A stretch of DNA of 64,000 nucleotides from Rhodococcus sp. W8901 (GCF_013348805.1 NZ_CP054690.1:1984001-2048000), one strand, 5' to 3'. Numbered from the stretch's first letter, positions 53,407-62,823 are shown. Notes: generated from the letters alone by a model not told the origin. Made by a program: numbers and translations.

Positions 53407-56241
53407 TTAGAGTAAATCGGCGGTGAGCTTGTAGCTTGTCGTGTAAATGCCTGGCCGCCCGTTACCGCCTGGAGTGGTCGCTGTTTCGGGGTCAGTGGCA
53501 GCAGCGAGGTTCAGGGCGAGCAGTTGCGCCAGATGGTCCTCATCGGGGTTGAAGCCGTAGGCGCGTATGACTGCGCTATTCAGGTTCTGGTGAAGGTCGC
53601 GCAGTTTCGACTTTCCTGGCGTACGTAGGGCGTCGTATTGGTCAGCAAGAGTAATCCCCTGTGCTAGCCGCGCGGAACGGTATTCCGTTATCTCGCCCAT
53701 CAGTTCAGCAATCCGCGCAACTTCGTGCTCGGATGGCATGGCAGGCCACGGGAACGAGTCCCAGACCGTCGTCGATGTGTATCGCGGCCTTGCTTCCAAC
53801 CTTGAGCACCGTTCATCGAGCCACGCACGGTGAAGGCTTGACGACACCACACCGAGCGAGTAGTCGTCATCTAGCGCTATGACCGTCATCGAGTCGTCGG
53901 GCCGGACAGCTGTGTCGATGAATTGAAATACTGAATCACGCTTCTCGGTGGAGACTCGTGAAGTTGCTATGTATCGCCGCAGTGAAGTAAATGATTCGAG
54001 CATGTCTGCGCGGCGGTACGCGTGCTGCCACCACTTATTGAGAAAATTCTGTTTATGTCTATTGACCCTGGCCTTCGGATTGCGTTCTAGTATCGCAGCG
54101 TTTGCTTTCGCTTCTTTGTCGGCAGCCTCCTGGCGTTCCGGTAGTACCATGTCACGAAGCCGAGCGTATGCGGCAGGAGCGTCTGTCCTAACCTCCATCG
54201 CATCGGTGTGTGGCAGGTCAATGACTAGATAGTCGGGCTTCAAAGTGTGCAGCAGTCCATCGCCGCCGAGGACTGGATGGATGAAATTCGTCGACTTCGG
54301 ATCGTGCTTAACGAGTTCGAGGGCTTCTTTCCTTGTAAGACGGAATGCCGGAACGGAGCCGGTCGTTTGCCCCTGAAAGATCAGTTTCGGCTTCTTATTT
54401 TGTGGTAGTGGTGCCGCTTCGCGCACGTCAGTCGTCGGACGTAGAGTCGGCGCGATGTGATCGACGGGCAGTCTCAACTGACCATTGTCTAGCCATAGAG
54501 TCTTAATCGCAGGCGCGTTCTGCGCCCCTTTGACCCAGTTGACGATTGAGACAGTGACCGCAGCATCACCTGACCAAGGCTTCGACGATACTGCCTCGAA
54601 GATGTGGCCGTCGTTTTCGACGATGTAGTCGAGCGATGCTCGGCGCGACTCGTTGTCACGGATGGCCTGGGTTGCGACGAAGCCCGCTCGACCACCGTCT
54701 GCCAGCGCTTTGTGCGCGAGGGGGAACCAGTAGGTCACAAAATCGCTGACACCGGGATTTGGGTACTTCGCGTCCAGACGAGCGCAGTAATCAGCTTTCA
54801 GATCCGTCACCATCTTGCGGCGCCCGTTGTACGGTGGGTTGCCGATGATCACGTCGGCCGTCGGCCACGGATCAAACAGGGCATCGCCCCACTTGATTGT
54901 TTGGTCAAGGTTATCGAGCGGGAGAGCGCTGTCGGCGCTCTCGTCCAGCTCTTCGGCAGACAGTTTCTTAGCCATCATCATCGTCACCTTGGCGACCTCG
55001 ACTGCGAAGCGATTGTTGTCAAGGCCCAGGAAGTGATCAGGTGTCACATAGGTGATAGCTACCTGGGCTTTGTCTTTCGACTTACGCCGTGCGTCGATGC
55101 GTTTCAGGATGTCGGCTTCGAGTCGCCGCATCTCGCGGTAGGCAACGTATAGGAAGTTGCCCGAGCCACAAGCAGGGTCCAGGACACGGAAGTTGCCCAT
55201 GTCGAACCGTATCCGCTCCAGGTCGGCCATCGAGTTTGCTGCCTCGATCCGCGCGGTCCACGGATCCACAATGCACGGATTGACGACGTGAGCGATATCT
55301 GCCTGCGACGTGAAATGTGCGCCGTAGGCATGACGTTCCCCCTGCTCCATTGAGGTCTCAAATAGTGTGCCAAAAATCTCAGGTCGCACATCTGACCAAT
55401 CCGTGGTCGCAGCCATGCGCATGGCTCGCAGTTCCTCGGAAGTCATTTCAATAGGGGTAATGTTCGCGAACAGGCCACCGTTGAAGTATGGTGTGCCACG
55501 AAATAGTCCACCGGTGGTCTTACCTGGAGAGTTCATCTCCCTGAACAGAGAACCCAGCGTGTCGTAGGCTTCGCGGCCAGATTTTGCGTCCTCTACTGTG
55601 CGCGTAAAGAACTTTGCTGGCAAGAGGCCGATATCTTCAGCGAACATCGCAACCACGGACTGAAGTACGAAGTGCTGCGCGTCAAGACGTGGGATACGGC
55701 GGGCCTTCATTGACCTGAAAACCCCAGACACCATAGCTGCTGCTTCCCGTGTCACCGCGACAAGGTCGTTGCGGAAGACCGGCGCTTCAGGCTGGGGAAG
55801 GAGGAACGACAACGCCTCGTGACGCTGGGGAAGGCTGTCGATCTTCACCCGGTCTACCGGTGCTTCGATCTGGACGTCGAAGTCGTAGATCCAAAACTCA
55901 TCGAAATTGCACAAGAGGACATAACGAGGGCGATTTGGGACTGCTTGCATCCAGTATTGAAACGCTTGCCTGAAGTGCATCGACAGGTCGGTGCCGGCCT
56001 TCTTCATTTCGATAATGCAGCGCGGCTTCCAAATCAGGTCTGCGAAGGATGTCCCGCGCTCGCCAACTTTGCGGAGCCGGCCTTCCAGGGTCGCCCCAGC
56101 CTCGGGTACGCCAGCGTGCCCGAAGGCCTTGAACAAGCGATCGAGAAACACTTGCGCCTCGCCTTTCTCGTCTCCCTTCAAATAGTTCTTCCGAAAGGCT
56201 ACGAAATCAGCAAGATCTTGTTTGATCGTCAGGGTCGGCAC
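53407..56241 (-). CDS. MmeI-like single-chain restriction-methylation enzyme
   Basis: This 944-residue protein combines nuclease, N6-adenine methyltransferase and target recognition. Near the N-terminus, D68 in SFADLIW and E78-x-K80 in CIIEMKK give the D-x9-E-x-K nuclease site known from MmeI. The methyltransferase has motif I DPACGSGNF near residue 354 and catalytic motif IV IIGNPPYNGRR near 468. The C-terminal 300 residues are the expected target-recognition region. Such type IIL enzymes cut at a fixed distance from an asymmetric site and methylate one strand. The base composition looks more AT-rich than the neighbours, suggesting recent transfer. The short gap 56242-56373 holds no clear gene. 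Confidence 0.87.
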   Translation of the reverse strand: MPTLTIKQDLADFVAFRKNYLKGDEKGEAQVFLDRLFKAFGHAGVPEAGATLEGRLRKVGERGTSFADLIWKPRCIIEMKKAGTDLSMHFRQAFQYWMQAVPNRPRYVLLCNFDEFWIYDFDVQIEAPVDRVKIDSLPQRHEALSFLLPQPEAPVFRNDLVAVTREAAAMVSGVFRSMKARRIPRLDAQHFVLQSVVAMFAEDIGLLPAKFFTRTVEDAKSGREAYDTLGSLFREMNSPGKTTGGLFRGTPYFNGGLFANITPIEMTSEELRAMRMAATTDWSDVRPEIFGTLFETSMEQGERHAYGAHFTSQADIAHVVNPCIVDPWTARIEAANSMADLERIRFDMGNFRVLDPACGSGNFLYVAYREMRRLEADILKRIDARRKSKDKAQVAITYVTPDHFLGLDNNRFAVEVAKVTMMMAKKLSAEELDESADSALPLDNLDQTIKWGDALFDPWPTADVIIGNPPYNGRRKMVTDLKADYCARLDAKYPNPGVSDFVTYWFPLAHKALADGGRAGFVATQAIRDNESRRASLDYIVENDGHIFEAVSSKPWSGDAAVTVSIVNWVKGAQNAPAIKTLWLDNGQLRLPVDHIAPTLRPTTDVREAAPLPQNKKPKLIFQGQTTGSVPAFRLTRKEALELVKHDPKSTNFIHPVLGGDGLLHTLKPDYLVIDLPHTDAMEVRTDAPAAYARLRDMVLPERQEAADKEAKANAAILERNPKARVNRHKQNFLNKWWQHAYRRADMLESFTSLRRYIATSRVSTEKRDSVFQFIDTAVRPDDSMTVIALDDDYSLGVVSSSLHRAWLDERCSRLEARPRYTSTTVWDSFPWPAMPSEHEVARIAELMGEITEYRSARLAQGITLADQYDALRTPGKSKLRDLHQNLNSAVIRAYGFNPDEDHLAQLLALNLAAATDPETATTPGGNGRPGIYTTSYKLTADLL

Positions 56242-56373
56242 ACACAGACAATAGACGACCGCATCCTCGACGCGCCGGACCTTGACCAGTTGTGTGCGAA
56301 GCCCGTGAGCGAGGAGGGCTGTACTACGCGTAACCCCGTGTTTCTGCGTCAGCCCAGCCGGATGTGAGTGGCG

Positions 56374-57753
56374 TCAGCGCAGCACCGCACCAGGATTGAG
56401 GATCCCCAGCGGATCGAGCGCGTTCTTGATCCGCCGGTTCAGCTCCATGACGTCCTCGCCGAGCTGACCCGGCAGCCAGTCTCGCTTGAGCCGTCCGACG
56501 CCGTGTTCTCCGGAGATGGTGCCGCCCAGGGCGATTGCCAGCTCCATGACGCGGGCGAAGGCGGTGCGGGCGCGGTCGGCCATGTCGGGGTCGGTGGGGT
56601 CGAAGACGATGAGCGGATGAGTGTTGCCGTCGCCGGCGTGCGCGACGGTGCAGATCAGGACGTCACAGTCCTCGGCGATCGCCTCGACGCCGGTGATGAG
56701 CGCAGGCAGCTGCTGCATCGGCACGCCGACGTCCTCGAGCAGTAGGCTGCCCATCGCCTGCACCGCAGGGAACACGGATCGTCGTGCGGCGGTGAAGCCG
56801 TCGCCTTCGGCGGGGTCGTCGGTCGCGAACACCTCGGTGGCGCCGTTCTTTTCGCACGCCGCGACGATGGTCGCGATCTCCTGCGCCCCGGCGGCTCCGG
56901 GAGCATCCGACTGGGCGAGCAGCAGCGCGCGGGCGTTGCGGTCCAGGCCCATGCGGACCGCGTCCTCGACCGCGTTGATGCTCGCGTGATCCATGAACTC
57001 GAGCATCGCCGGGCGCATCTCCCGGGTGATCGCGAGGACGGCGTCGGCCGCGGACTCCACCGACGGGAACGACGCGACCACCGTCGATGCCGGCGGCTGC
57101 GCGGGAATCAGCCGCAGCGTCAGCTCGGTGATGATGCCGAGGGTGCCCTCGCTGCCGACGAACAACTTCGTCAGCGACAGCCCGGCGACGTCCTTGAGGA
57201 GCGGCCCACCCAGGCGCACCGCGGTGCCGTCCGCGAGTACCACCTGCATGCCGAGCACGTAGTCGGTGGTCACGCCGTACTTGACGCAGCACAGCCCGCC
57301 CGCGTTGGTGGCCGCGTTGCCGCCGATGGAGCAGATCTCGAACGACGACGGGTCCGGCGGATACCAGAGCCCATGCTCGGCGGCGGCCTGCTTGACCTCG
57401 GCGTTGAGCAGTCCGGGCTGGGTGACGGCGACGCGGGTGACCGGGTCGACGGTGATCTCCCGCATCCGTTCGGTGCTGAGCACGATGCCGCGGTCGACGG
57501 CACTCGACCCGCCCGACAGCCCGGACCCCGCCCCGCGCGGCACCACCGGCACCCGGTGCGCCGACGCCCACCGCATCGTTGCCTGCACGTCCTCGGTGCA
57601 GGTCGCCCGGACCACGGCGATCGGGGTGCCGGCGTTGGGGTCCGCGGCCCAGTCCTGGCGATAGCCCGCGATCATGTCCGGGTCGGTGAGCACCGAACCG
57701 TCGGGCAGTGCGTCGATGAGTTCGTCCAGCAGAGCGGGATCGACCGTCGTCAT
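56374..57753 (-). CDS. FAD-linked 2-hydroxyacid (D-lactate/glycolate-type) dehydrogenase
   Basis: From ATG 57753 the protein has 459 residues. The PCMH-type FAD-binding domain shows VPVVPRGAGSGLSGGS and ICSIGGNAATNAGG, and the C-terminal FAD-oxidase domain has AHAGDGNTHPLIVFD, GGTISGEHGVGRLKR and LKRDWLPGQL. This matches the GlcD/Dld family, which oxidises D-2-hydroxyacids such as D-lactate or glycolate. The ATG is the start closest to the conserved N-terminus; upstream residues in frame look non-coding. It marks the return to ordinary chromosome after the island. Confidence 0.9.
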   Translation of the reverse strand: MTTVDPALLDELIDALPDGSVLTDPDMIAGYRQDWAADPNAGTPIAVVRATCTEDVQATMRWASAHRVPVVPRGAGSGLSGGSSAVDRGIVLSTERMREITVDPVTRVAVTQPGLLNAEVKQAAAEHGLWYPPDPSSFEICSIGGNAATNAGGLCCVKYGVTTDYVLGMQVVLADGTAVRLGGPLLKDVAGLSLTKLFVGSEGTLGIITELTLRLIPAQPPASTVVASFPSVESAADAVLAITREMRPAMLEFMDHASINAVEDAVRMGLDRNARALLLAQSDAPGAAGAQEIATIVAACEKNGATEVFATDDPAEGDGFTAARRSVFPAVQAMGSLLLEDVGVPMQQLPALITGVEAIAEDCDVLICTVAHAGDGNTHPLIVFDPTDPDMADRARTAFARVMELAIALGGTISGEHGVGRLKRDWLPGQLGEDVMELNRRIKNALDPLGILNPGAVLR

Positions 57754-57851
57754 GAATCCATCATCCCCCGGATGCCCGGTTTTCGACCGGAGGCGACCCG
57801 ACGCCGTTAGCGTCGGACACGGAAACCAAACCGAACAGAGGGGGGAACGCT

Positions 57852-58478
57852 GTGGCATCGAGCTTCGACGGGGACCGGGATCTGCTGATCCGACTGTGGC
57901 GGGCGTGGGCGAAGCGCGCCGGCGAGTTGTCCGACGAGCAGTGGACGACCGAGACCCGACTGCCCGGCTGGACCGTGCGCGACCTCTACGTCCACGTCAC
58001 GCCCGACGTCATGATCGCGATGCTCGCCCAGCCCGCATCCGACGGCGTCGCGGAGGTGACCAGCGCGGCGCAGATGCTCCGTGTCTTCAACGCCGACTCT
58101 GCAATCTCGGAGCCGATGCACGCCCAGCTCGCCGAGATGGTCCGCGAGCTGGCGGCCGACGCCCGACGCGAGACGCTGGTCGAGCGGTTCGACGTCGAAC
58201 TGCCCGACGCGTTCGCACGGCTGACCGGACTGACCCGGGAGACCGTCATCCCGCACCCGATCCTCGGCGCGGTGTCGTTGGGCGCGTTCATGGACATGGC
58301 GATCCTCGAGGCGACGGTGCATCTGCTCGACGTCGTCGACGCGGTCGGCGGTCCGGCACCGGAGACGGAGGCGCTCGAGCGCACCCGCGACGTGCTGGCG
58401 GCGGTGCGGGATCCGCGCGCGTTCATCGAGGCGGCATCGGGGCGGTCGAGCGGTCAGGTGCTTCCGGTGATGCGGTGA
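57852..58478 (+). CDS. DinB/maleylpyruvate-isomerase-like mycothiol-dependent family protein
   Basis: The GTG at 57852, preceded by a GAGGGGGG site, gives 208 residues. LPGWTVRDLYVHVTPD near the N-terminus is the signature of the actinobacterial maleylpyruvate isomerase/TIGR03083-like family, whose His-containing four-helix bundle binds metal and often mycothiol. A later FMDMAILEATVHLLDVVDAV helix fits the conserved second half. The actual reaction is unknown for most family members. It is followed after 21 bases by the DUF429 gene. Confidence 0.75.
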   Translation: MASSFDGDRDLLIRLWRAWAKRAGELSDEQWTTETRLPGWTVRDLYVHVTPDVMIAMLAQPASDGVAEVTSAAQMLRVFNADSAISEPMHAQLAEMVRELAADARRETLVERFDVELPDAFARLTGLTRETVIPHPILGAVSLGAFMDMAILEATVHLLDVVDAVGGPAPETEALERTRDVLAAVRDPRAFIEAASGRSSGQVLPVMR

Positions 58479-58499
58479 CGTGGCCGCTACCGTGACGGT

Positions 58500-59240
58500 A
58501 TGAGAACCGTCGGCATCGATCTGGCCGCCGAACCGTCGAAAACCGCAGTCGCGAGCGTGGTTTGGGAGGGTGAGACTGCGCGGGTGGTCGATCTGCGACT
58601 CGGTGCGACCGACGATCAGCTGATCGAGGCCGTGGCGGGCGCCGACAAGTGCGGCATCGACGCTCCGTTCGGGTGGCCGGACGCGTTCGTCGAGTTCGTG
58701 GTCGCGCACCATCGTCGCGAGCCGTCGCGCGAGCTCGAGCTCAACAGTCGGGCCGGCCGGTTGCCGCTCGTGCGTCGGCGCACCGACCGCGTCGTCCACG
58801 AGGTGACCGGCATCGTGCCGCTGAGTGTCTCGGCGGACCTGATCGCGCACGTGGCGTTGCGATGCGCGGGCCTGCTGGCCCAGCTCACGATCACGGGGAT
58901 GGACGTGAACCGTGTCGACGGGACGGTGGTCGAGGTCTATCCGGCGGCTGCGCTGCAGCGTTGGGGTCTGCCGTTTCGCGGATACAAGGGTGTGGCCAAT
59001 CGAGCGAGACTCGAGGAGCTGGTCGGACGGTTCGAGGAAGCGCTGCCGGGGCTCGAACTTGGCGAGTTCCACGCACTGTGCGTGAAGTCGGACGACGCAT
59101 TCGACGCCGTGGCGGCGGCGGTGATCGCGAGGGCAGTCGCGCTCGGGCGGACGCGATTGCCTGCGCCGGCTGATCGAGATCCCGCCGAGCGTGAGGGCTG
59201 GATACACCTCCCCGACGGTTCACTGTCGTCGCTGGTGTGA
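58500..59240 (+). CDS. DUF429-family protein
   Basis: This 246-residue protein opens with MRTVGIDLAAEPSKTAVA, and has CGIDAPFGWPDAFVEFV, RRTDRVVHEVTG and VEVYPAAALQRWGL, followed by KSDDAFDAVAAAVIARAV. These are the conserved blocks of DUF429, an RNase H-like fold of unknown function predicted to be a nuclease. Three conserved Asp residues (in GIDLA, GIDAP and DDAFDA) would be the active site. It ends close to the start of the lipoprotein module. Confidence 0.8.
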   Translation: MRTVGIDLAAEPSKTAVASVVWEGETARVVDLRLGATDDQLIEAVAGADKCGIDAPFGWPDAFVEFVVAHHRREPSRELELNSRAGRLPLVRRRTDRVVHEVTGIVPLSVSADLIAHVALRCAGLLAQLTITGMDVNRVDGTVVEVYPAAALQRWGLPFRGYKGVANRARLEELVGRFEEALPGLELGEFHALCVKSDDAFDAVAAAVIARAVALGRTRLPAPADRDPAEREGWIHLPDGSLSSLV

Positions 59241-59288
59241 GGGGTTGCCGCTACCACGCGTTGGTGGAATGGGACAGTTCGTTAGAGG

Positions 59289-59368
59289 TGGAACCGAACG
59301 CGAGTCCAGTGCGTCTGTTTAGGGTGGAGCGGGTCTGGATCGAGGGAGGGATGCCGGGTGCGTTTGGT
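59289..59368 (+). repeat. 80-bp duplicated leader, copy 1
   Basis: Bases 59289-59368 align without gaps to 60322-60401, about 85 percent identical by eye. The block includes the putative promoter, ribosome site and first codons of two paralogous lipoprotein genes. It shows that the two gene pairs arose by tandem duplication. Confidence 0.8.
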
Positions 59369-59882
59369 GACGGTCGTGGGGCTGATCAGTGCGGGACTGG
59401 TACTGGCAGGATGCGGCTCGGAGGCTGTGTCGGGCGACGCTGAAACCGAGGGCGTCGCCGCGGGGGAACCGGTGTTCAGCCCGTGCGATGACATTCCGGA
59501 TGGCTTGCTGACACAACTCGGGCTGGACCCCGCGACCGAGTCGCGCGACATCCTTGGGGTGGCACAGCCAGGATGGAAGCTCTGCCGATGGCCGGGGAGC
59601 GACCACTCAGTCACGGTTCTGGCGACCACCCGAACGGTCGAAGAGGTCCGTGCGAATACAAGGAACGTCGACTTCGTCGATCAACGCATCGGCGGACGCG
59701 GATCTTTCACGTACCGCGAAGCCACCGATTCTCGCCGCGAAACCTGCGATGTCGCCTTCCGCACGGGTGAGGGCACAACGATCGTCCGCATCGGGCTGTT
59801 CGAGGTGAACCAACAATCGGGAGATCCATGTCAGTTGGCGATTCAGACAGCAACGACGCTGGAACCAGTGATTCCAGGTTGA
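59358..59882 (+). CDS. DUF3558-type lipoprotein, copy 1
   Basis: The GTG at 59358 gives 174 residues. A signal peptide ends in the lipobox LAGCGS, so the mature protein starts with a lipidated cysteine. Paired cysteines (FSPCDDIP, KLCRWPG, ETCDVAF, GDPCQLAI) suggest two disulfides. The layout FxPCDDIPDxLL... matches DUF3558, common in mycobacteria and relatives. The paralogue at 60391 is closely similar. It precedes an ESX-type substrate. Confidence 0.8.
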   Translation: MRLVTVVGLISAGLVLAGCGSEAVSGDAETEGVAAGEPVFSPCDDIPDGLLTQLGLDPATESRDILGVAQPGWKLCRWPGSDHSVTVLATTRTVEEVRANTRNVDFVDQRIGGRGSFTYREATDSRRETCDVAFRTGEGTTIVRIGLFEVNQQSGDPCQLAIQTATTLEPVIPG

Positions 59883-59920
59883 TTCGCGAAACTAGGAGCT
59901 TGCAGGGGAGACGCACTTAG

Positions 59921-60292
59921 ATGTCCGAAAGTCAGTGGCACTCGCTCGCGTCGTCCGCAGACGCTGGAGAACTGGTTCTCGACCGAGACGTGGCCCAGCG
60001 TTGTGCCGAGAGGTGTGAGCAGCTGATTAGTGAGCTTCGGACAGTCAAGGACGGTGCCCGCGAACTCTCGACTATCGATGGCTTCGGTGACCAACTCCCG
60101 TCCGCCGTCGCGCTGGCAGCGAAGTTCGGACGCAAAGCTTCAGGCGGCGATTATTCACTGGACAGAGCGCTTGCCGATCACATCGCCCAGGTCGAGCAGA
60201 TGCGAGATCTCTTCGCCAAGATAGGCGCCCAGTATCAGGCGACCGAGGACGCGAACCAGCAGGCCTTGACCACCGCGGGTGGCGGTTTCTGA
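59921..60292 (+). CDS. Small ESX-type secreted protein, copy 1
   Basis: This 123-residue helical protein has ELRTVKDGARELSTIDGFG and ends IGAQYQATEDANQQALTTAGGGF. YQATE matches the YxxxD/E type VII secretion signal. It has a paralogue at 60918 with the same block order. It lies 38 bases behind the lipoprotein gene, with AGGGGAG about ten bases before the ATG. Confidence 0.72.
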   Translation: MSESQWHSLASSADAGELVLDRDVAQRCAERCEQLISELRTVKDGARELSTIDGFGDQLPSAVALAAKFGRKASGGDYSLDRALADHIAQVEQMRDLFAKIGAQYQATEDANQQALTTAGGGF

Positions 60293-60321
60293 CAGCGATC
60301 CGATCCGATTCGCCATCGGTA

Positions 60322-60401
60322 TGGAACCGAACGCGGGTGTGGTGCGTCTGTTTAGGGTGGAGCGGGTCTGCGTTGAGGGAGGGGTGCCAGGTGCGTTTGG
60401 T
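60322..60401 (+). repeat. 80-bp duplicated leader, copy 2
   Basis: Second copy of the block at 59289-59368, ahead of the second lipoprotein gene. No insertion or deletion separates the copies. Confidence 0.8.
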
Positions 60402-60921
60402 TGCTGCGGTGGGGTTGATTGGTATGGGGCTGGTGCTTGCAGGGTGCGGGTCTGGCGAGGTTTCGGGGAAGGCGGATCCCGAGGCGATTGCGGCGGGGGA
60501 GCCGGTGTTCAGGCCGTGCGATGACATTCCAGATGACGCACTGCGCGGCCTCGGTGCTGACCCTGGAACTGCGGAGCGCGACATCATGGGTGTAAAGCAG
60601 TCAGGATGGAATGTCTGCGGGTGGAGCGCCGCCGACTACGACATCACTGTTTTCGCGACGACCCATACCCTCTCCGATATCAAGACGAACGATCGCAACG
60701 AAGAGTTCATGCCGGTTGATCTTGGTAGTCGGGAGGGTTTCTCCTACCGGGAAGCCTCCGATGTCGCTCGTGAAAGATGCTATGTCGCAGTCGAATCTGG
60801 GGATGGTTCATCGATCCTGTCGATTAGCTTCGCGGGGTTGGTTGACCCGCGAGACGCTCAAGAACCCTGCAGGATCGCCACTTCGGCGACGCACAGCCTG
60901 CTGCCGTTCATCCCCGCATGA
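60391..60921 (+). CDS. DUF3558-type lipoprotein, copy 2
   Basis: From GTG 60391 the product has 176 residues, with signal peptide and lipobox LAGCGSG. It shares AAGEPVF(R/S)PCDDIPD and the later Cys positions with copy 1, but the middle region has diverged (ATTHTLSDIKTNDRNEEF against ATTRTVEEVRANTRNVDF). The GTG start is preferred because the duplicated leader ends there. It overlaps the next gene by four bases (ATGA). Confidence 0.8.
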   Translation: MRLVAAVGLIGMGLVLAGCGSGEVSGKADPEAIAAGEPVFRPCDDIPDDALRGLGADPGTAERDIMGVKQSGWNVCGWSAADYDITVFATTHTLSDIKTNDRNEEFMPVDLGSREGFSYREASDVARERCYVAVESGDGSSILSISFAGLVDPRDAQEPCRIATSATHSLLPFIPA

Positions 60922-61331
60922 CTGCGAATACTGGAGGTGTCGGCGTGGCCGACGGAGACTATGACTATGCGGGTTGGGTCGCTTTGGCATCCGCGGCTGA
61001 CGATGGTCGGTTGTATCTCGAACCGGGTGTTGCTCGAGGGTGTGCGCAACGATGCACCGATCTGATCGCCGAGTTGAGGTCAATTCGGTCGAGTGCTCAG
61101 CGCCTGTCGACTATGGATGGGTTCGGCACCCTGCTCCCTTCCGGAGTCGCGCTGACGGCAAAGTTCGAGGGTAAGGCGTCCGGCGCGGACAACTCGCTCG
61201 ACCAGGTTCTCGACAAACATATGACGGTCGTCGAGCAGATGCGCGATCTGTTCACCAAGATCGGCGCCCAGTACCAGGCGACCGAGGGTGCCAACCAGCA
61301 ATCACTGACGAACGTGGACGCCGGCTTCTGA
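60918..61331 (+). CDS. Small ESX-type secreted protein, copy 2
   Basis: The ATG overlaps the lipoprotein stop, giving 137 residues. It is homologous to the 59921 protein (LSTMDGFGTLLPSGVALTAKF against LSTIDGFGDQLPSAVALAAKF, given here in part) and ends IGAQYQATEGANQQSL, with the YxxxE signal. It carries about 14 extra residues at the N-terminus. Confidence 0.72.
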   Translation: MTANTGGVGVADGDYDYAGWVALASAADDGRLYLEPGVARGCAQRCTDLIAELRSIRSSAQRLSTMDGFGTLLPSGVALTAKFEGKASGADNSLDQVLDKHMTVVEQMRDLFTKIGAQYQATEGANQQSLTNVDAGF

Positions 61332-61359
61332 CGCCGGGACTAGCGGAGGGGGGAAGCAG

Positions 61360-62823
61360 ATGGGATTCACCGACTTCATAGGCAACCTGGGCAAGGAGGC
61401 GTACGGGCTCGTCCGCGATCCGGGCAATGCTCTGGTCGATCTCGTGACGGGTTACGACCTGAACGAACGCGACCGCGTCCGCGACGAGCAGGCGGCCGGC
61501 AATGCCGAGCGTGACGAGATTTACCTGCAGCAGGCCGGGCTGTACGGCCGGTTCGGTGGAGAGTTCGATGCCCCCGCGCTCGGATCGCCCGAAGCGTTCG
61601 AGACTATGTCGCACGAGGACATCAAGGCCGCCGTCGACGCGATGAACGGCGGCTCGCTCCGCGCCAGTGCCGAAGGCTGGACGAAGATCGGCGAGTCACT
61701 AACGCAGGCACTCAATGACTTCCGCGACTTCATCACCCACGAGACCGAAGGCAAGTGGGAAGGAATCGCGAAAGACTCCGCCGTCGCCGCGACGAATAGA
61801 TACGTCACGGAGTCGGGGAAGCTGGCAGAGGCCGGAACCCTCATCGGCACCAAGATCACGGAAGCGGCTACCGGTGTCGACCAGGTGAAGGCCACCTTGC
61901 CGCCGGTCGCCGAGCGCGGCATCCTCGAATCCGCGTTGAACCGGGTGCTGCCCAGCGTCGGGATCCTCAAACGAGTCCTCCACGAGCAGGACGAGGCGCA
62001 CCAGCAGGCGATCGAGATCATGCGCACCGTCTACACACCCGTGATGCAGCAGGCCGACACCAACGTCCCGAGGCTCCCCGAACCACCCCGAATCGGCGAC
62101 GGCCCCACCGACCTCGACGGAACCCAACCCGGTGGCGGCGCACCCGGCAGCGGCGGATCGAACCCGTATGCGCCGCACGCAGGACCGAACTCGGGATCAC
62201 CGCACAACCCGACACCGATGCCGGGTGCCCCGCTGCCCGGCGGAACCCCGGGCGCCGGGTCAGCTCCCGGAGGAGTCGGTGCGTTCGACCCCGCGGCAGC
62301 CGGCGCTGAGCCCGGCGCGAGCGACCGGTTCGCGCCCAACCCCAACCAGACCGACGCCGTAACCACGCCCGCCTCCGCCTGGACTGCGCCCGCGGCGGCG
62401 TCGGGCGGTGACGGCACCCGACTCGGCCAGTCCGGTCTCGGAACGTCGGGATCGGGAATCGGCGGCTACTCCGCCGGCGCCGGCGGACTGGGATCCGGGG
62501 GAGGAGGCGGATCGGGTGCAGGTTCTCTCGGCGGCTACGGATCCGGTGGAATCGTCAGTGGCGGAATCGGTTCCGGATCGGGATCCGGTGCCGCAGGCGG
62601 AACGGGTGCGACCGCGGCCACGACATCGGGCTCGGGCGCGGCGGGGGCACGCCCGGGCGCGGCAGGTGCCGGCATGATGCCCGGCGCCGGGGCGCGCGGC
62701 CGCGGTGACGACGAATCCGAGCACAAGACCCCCGGCTACCTGGTGAACGTCGACAACGGCAGCGAACTGATCGGTAGTCTCCCGCTCGCTGCTCCTCCGG
62801 TCATCGGGGCGACGGATCGCTGA
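61360..62823 (+). CDS. Large WXG-containing ESX-associated protein with Gly/Pro-rich tail
   Basis: This 487-residue protein has a helical N-terminal 230 residues containing FITHETEGKWEGIAKDSAV, a W-E-G turn like that of WXG/PPE substrates. From about residue 240 it is very rich in Gly, Pro, Ser and Ala, with repeated GSG/GGSG runs, and it ends in a short conserved-looking tail (TPGYLVNVDNGSELIG). CGGAGGGGGG lies before the ATG. It follows the duplicated small substrates and is probably secreted with them. Confidence 0.72.
   Translation: MGFTDFIGNLGKEAYGLVRDPGNALVDLVTGYDLNERDRVRDEQAAGNAERDEIYLQQAGLYGRFGGEFDAPALGSPEAFETMSHEDIKAAVDAMNGGSLRASAEGWTKIGESLTQALNDFRDFITHETEGKWEGIAKDSAVAATNRYVTESGKLAEAGTLIGTKITEAATGVDQVKATLPPVAERGILESALNRVLPSVGILKRVLHEQDEAHQQAIEIMRTVYTPVMQQADTNVPRLPEPPRIGDGPTDLDGTQPGGGAPGSGGSNPYAPHAGPNSGSPHNPTPMPGAPLPGGTPGAGSAPGGVGAFDPAAAGAEPGASDRFAPNPNQTDAVTTPASAWTAPAAASGGDGTRLGQSGLGTSGSGIGGYSAGAGGLGSGGGGGSGAGSLGGYGSGGIVSGGIGSGSGSGAAGGTGATAATTSGSGAAGARPGAAGAGMMPGAGARGRGDDESEHKTPGYLVNVDNGSELIGSLPLAAPPVIGATDR

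Noticed and set aside
56242-56367. Plus-strand frame ending at 56367 as the 3' end of a lost gene
   Set aside because: The short peptide has a protein-like look but matches nothing I recognise and has no start of its own; not enough to report.
22377-56373. Island as a classical integrative element with att sites
   Set aside because: No integrase, no tRNA target and no long exact repeat at both far ends was found. Only the slipin fragment and a local 15-bp repeat support insertion events.
62400-62720. Gly/Ser-rich repeats as a CRISPR or tandem DNA repeat
   Set aside because: The repetition is at the codon level (GSG, GGSG) with no regular unit or spacer pattern; it is a low-complexity protein tail.
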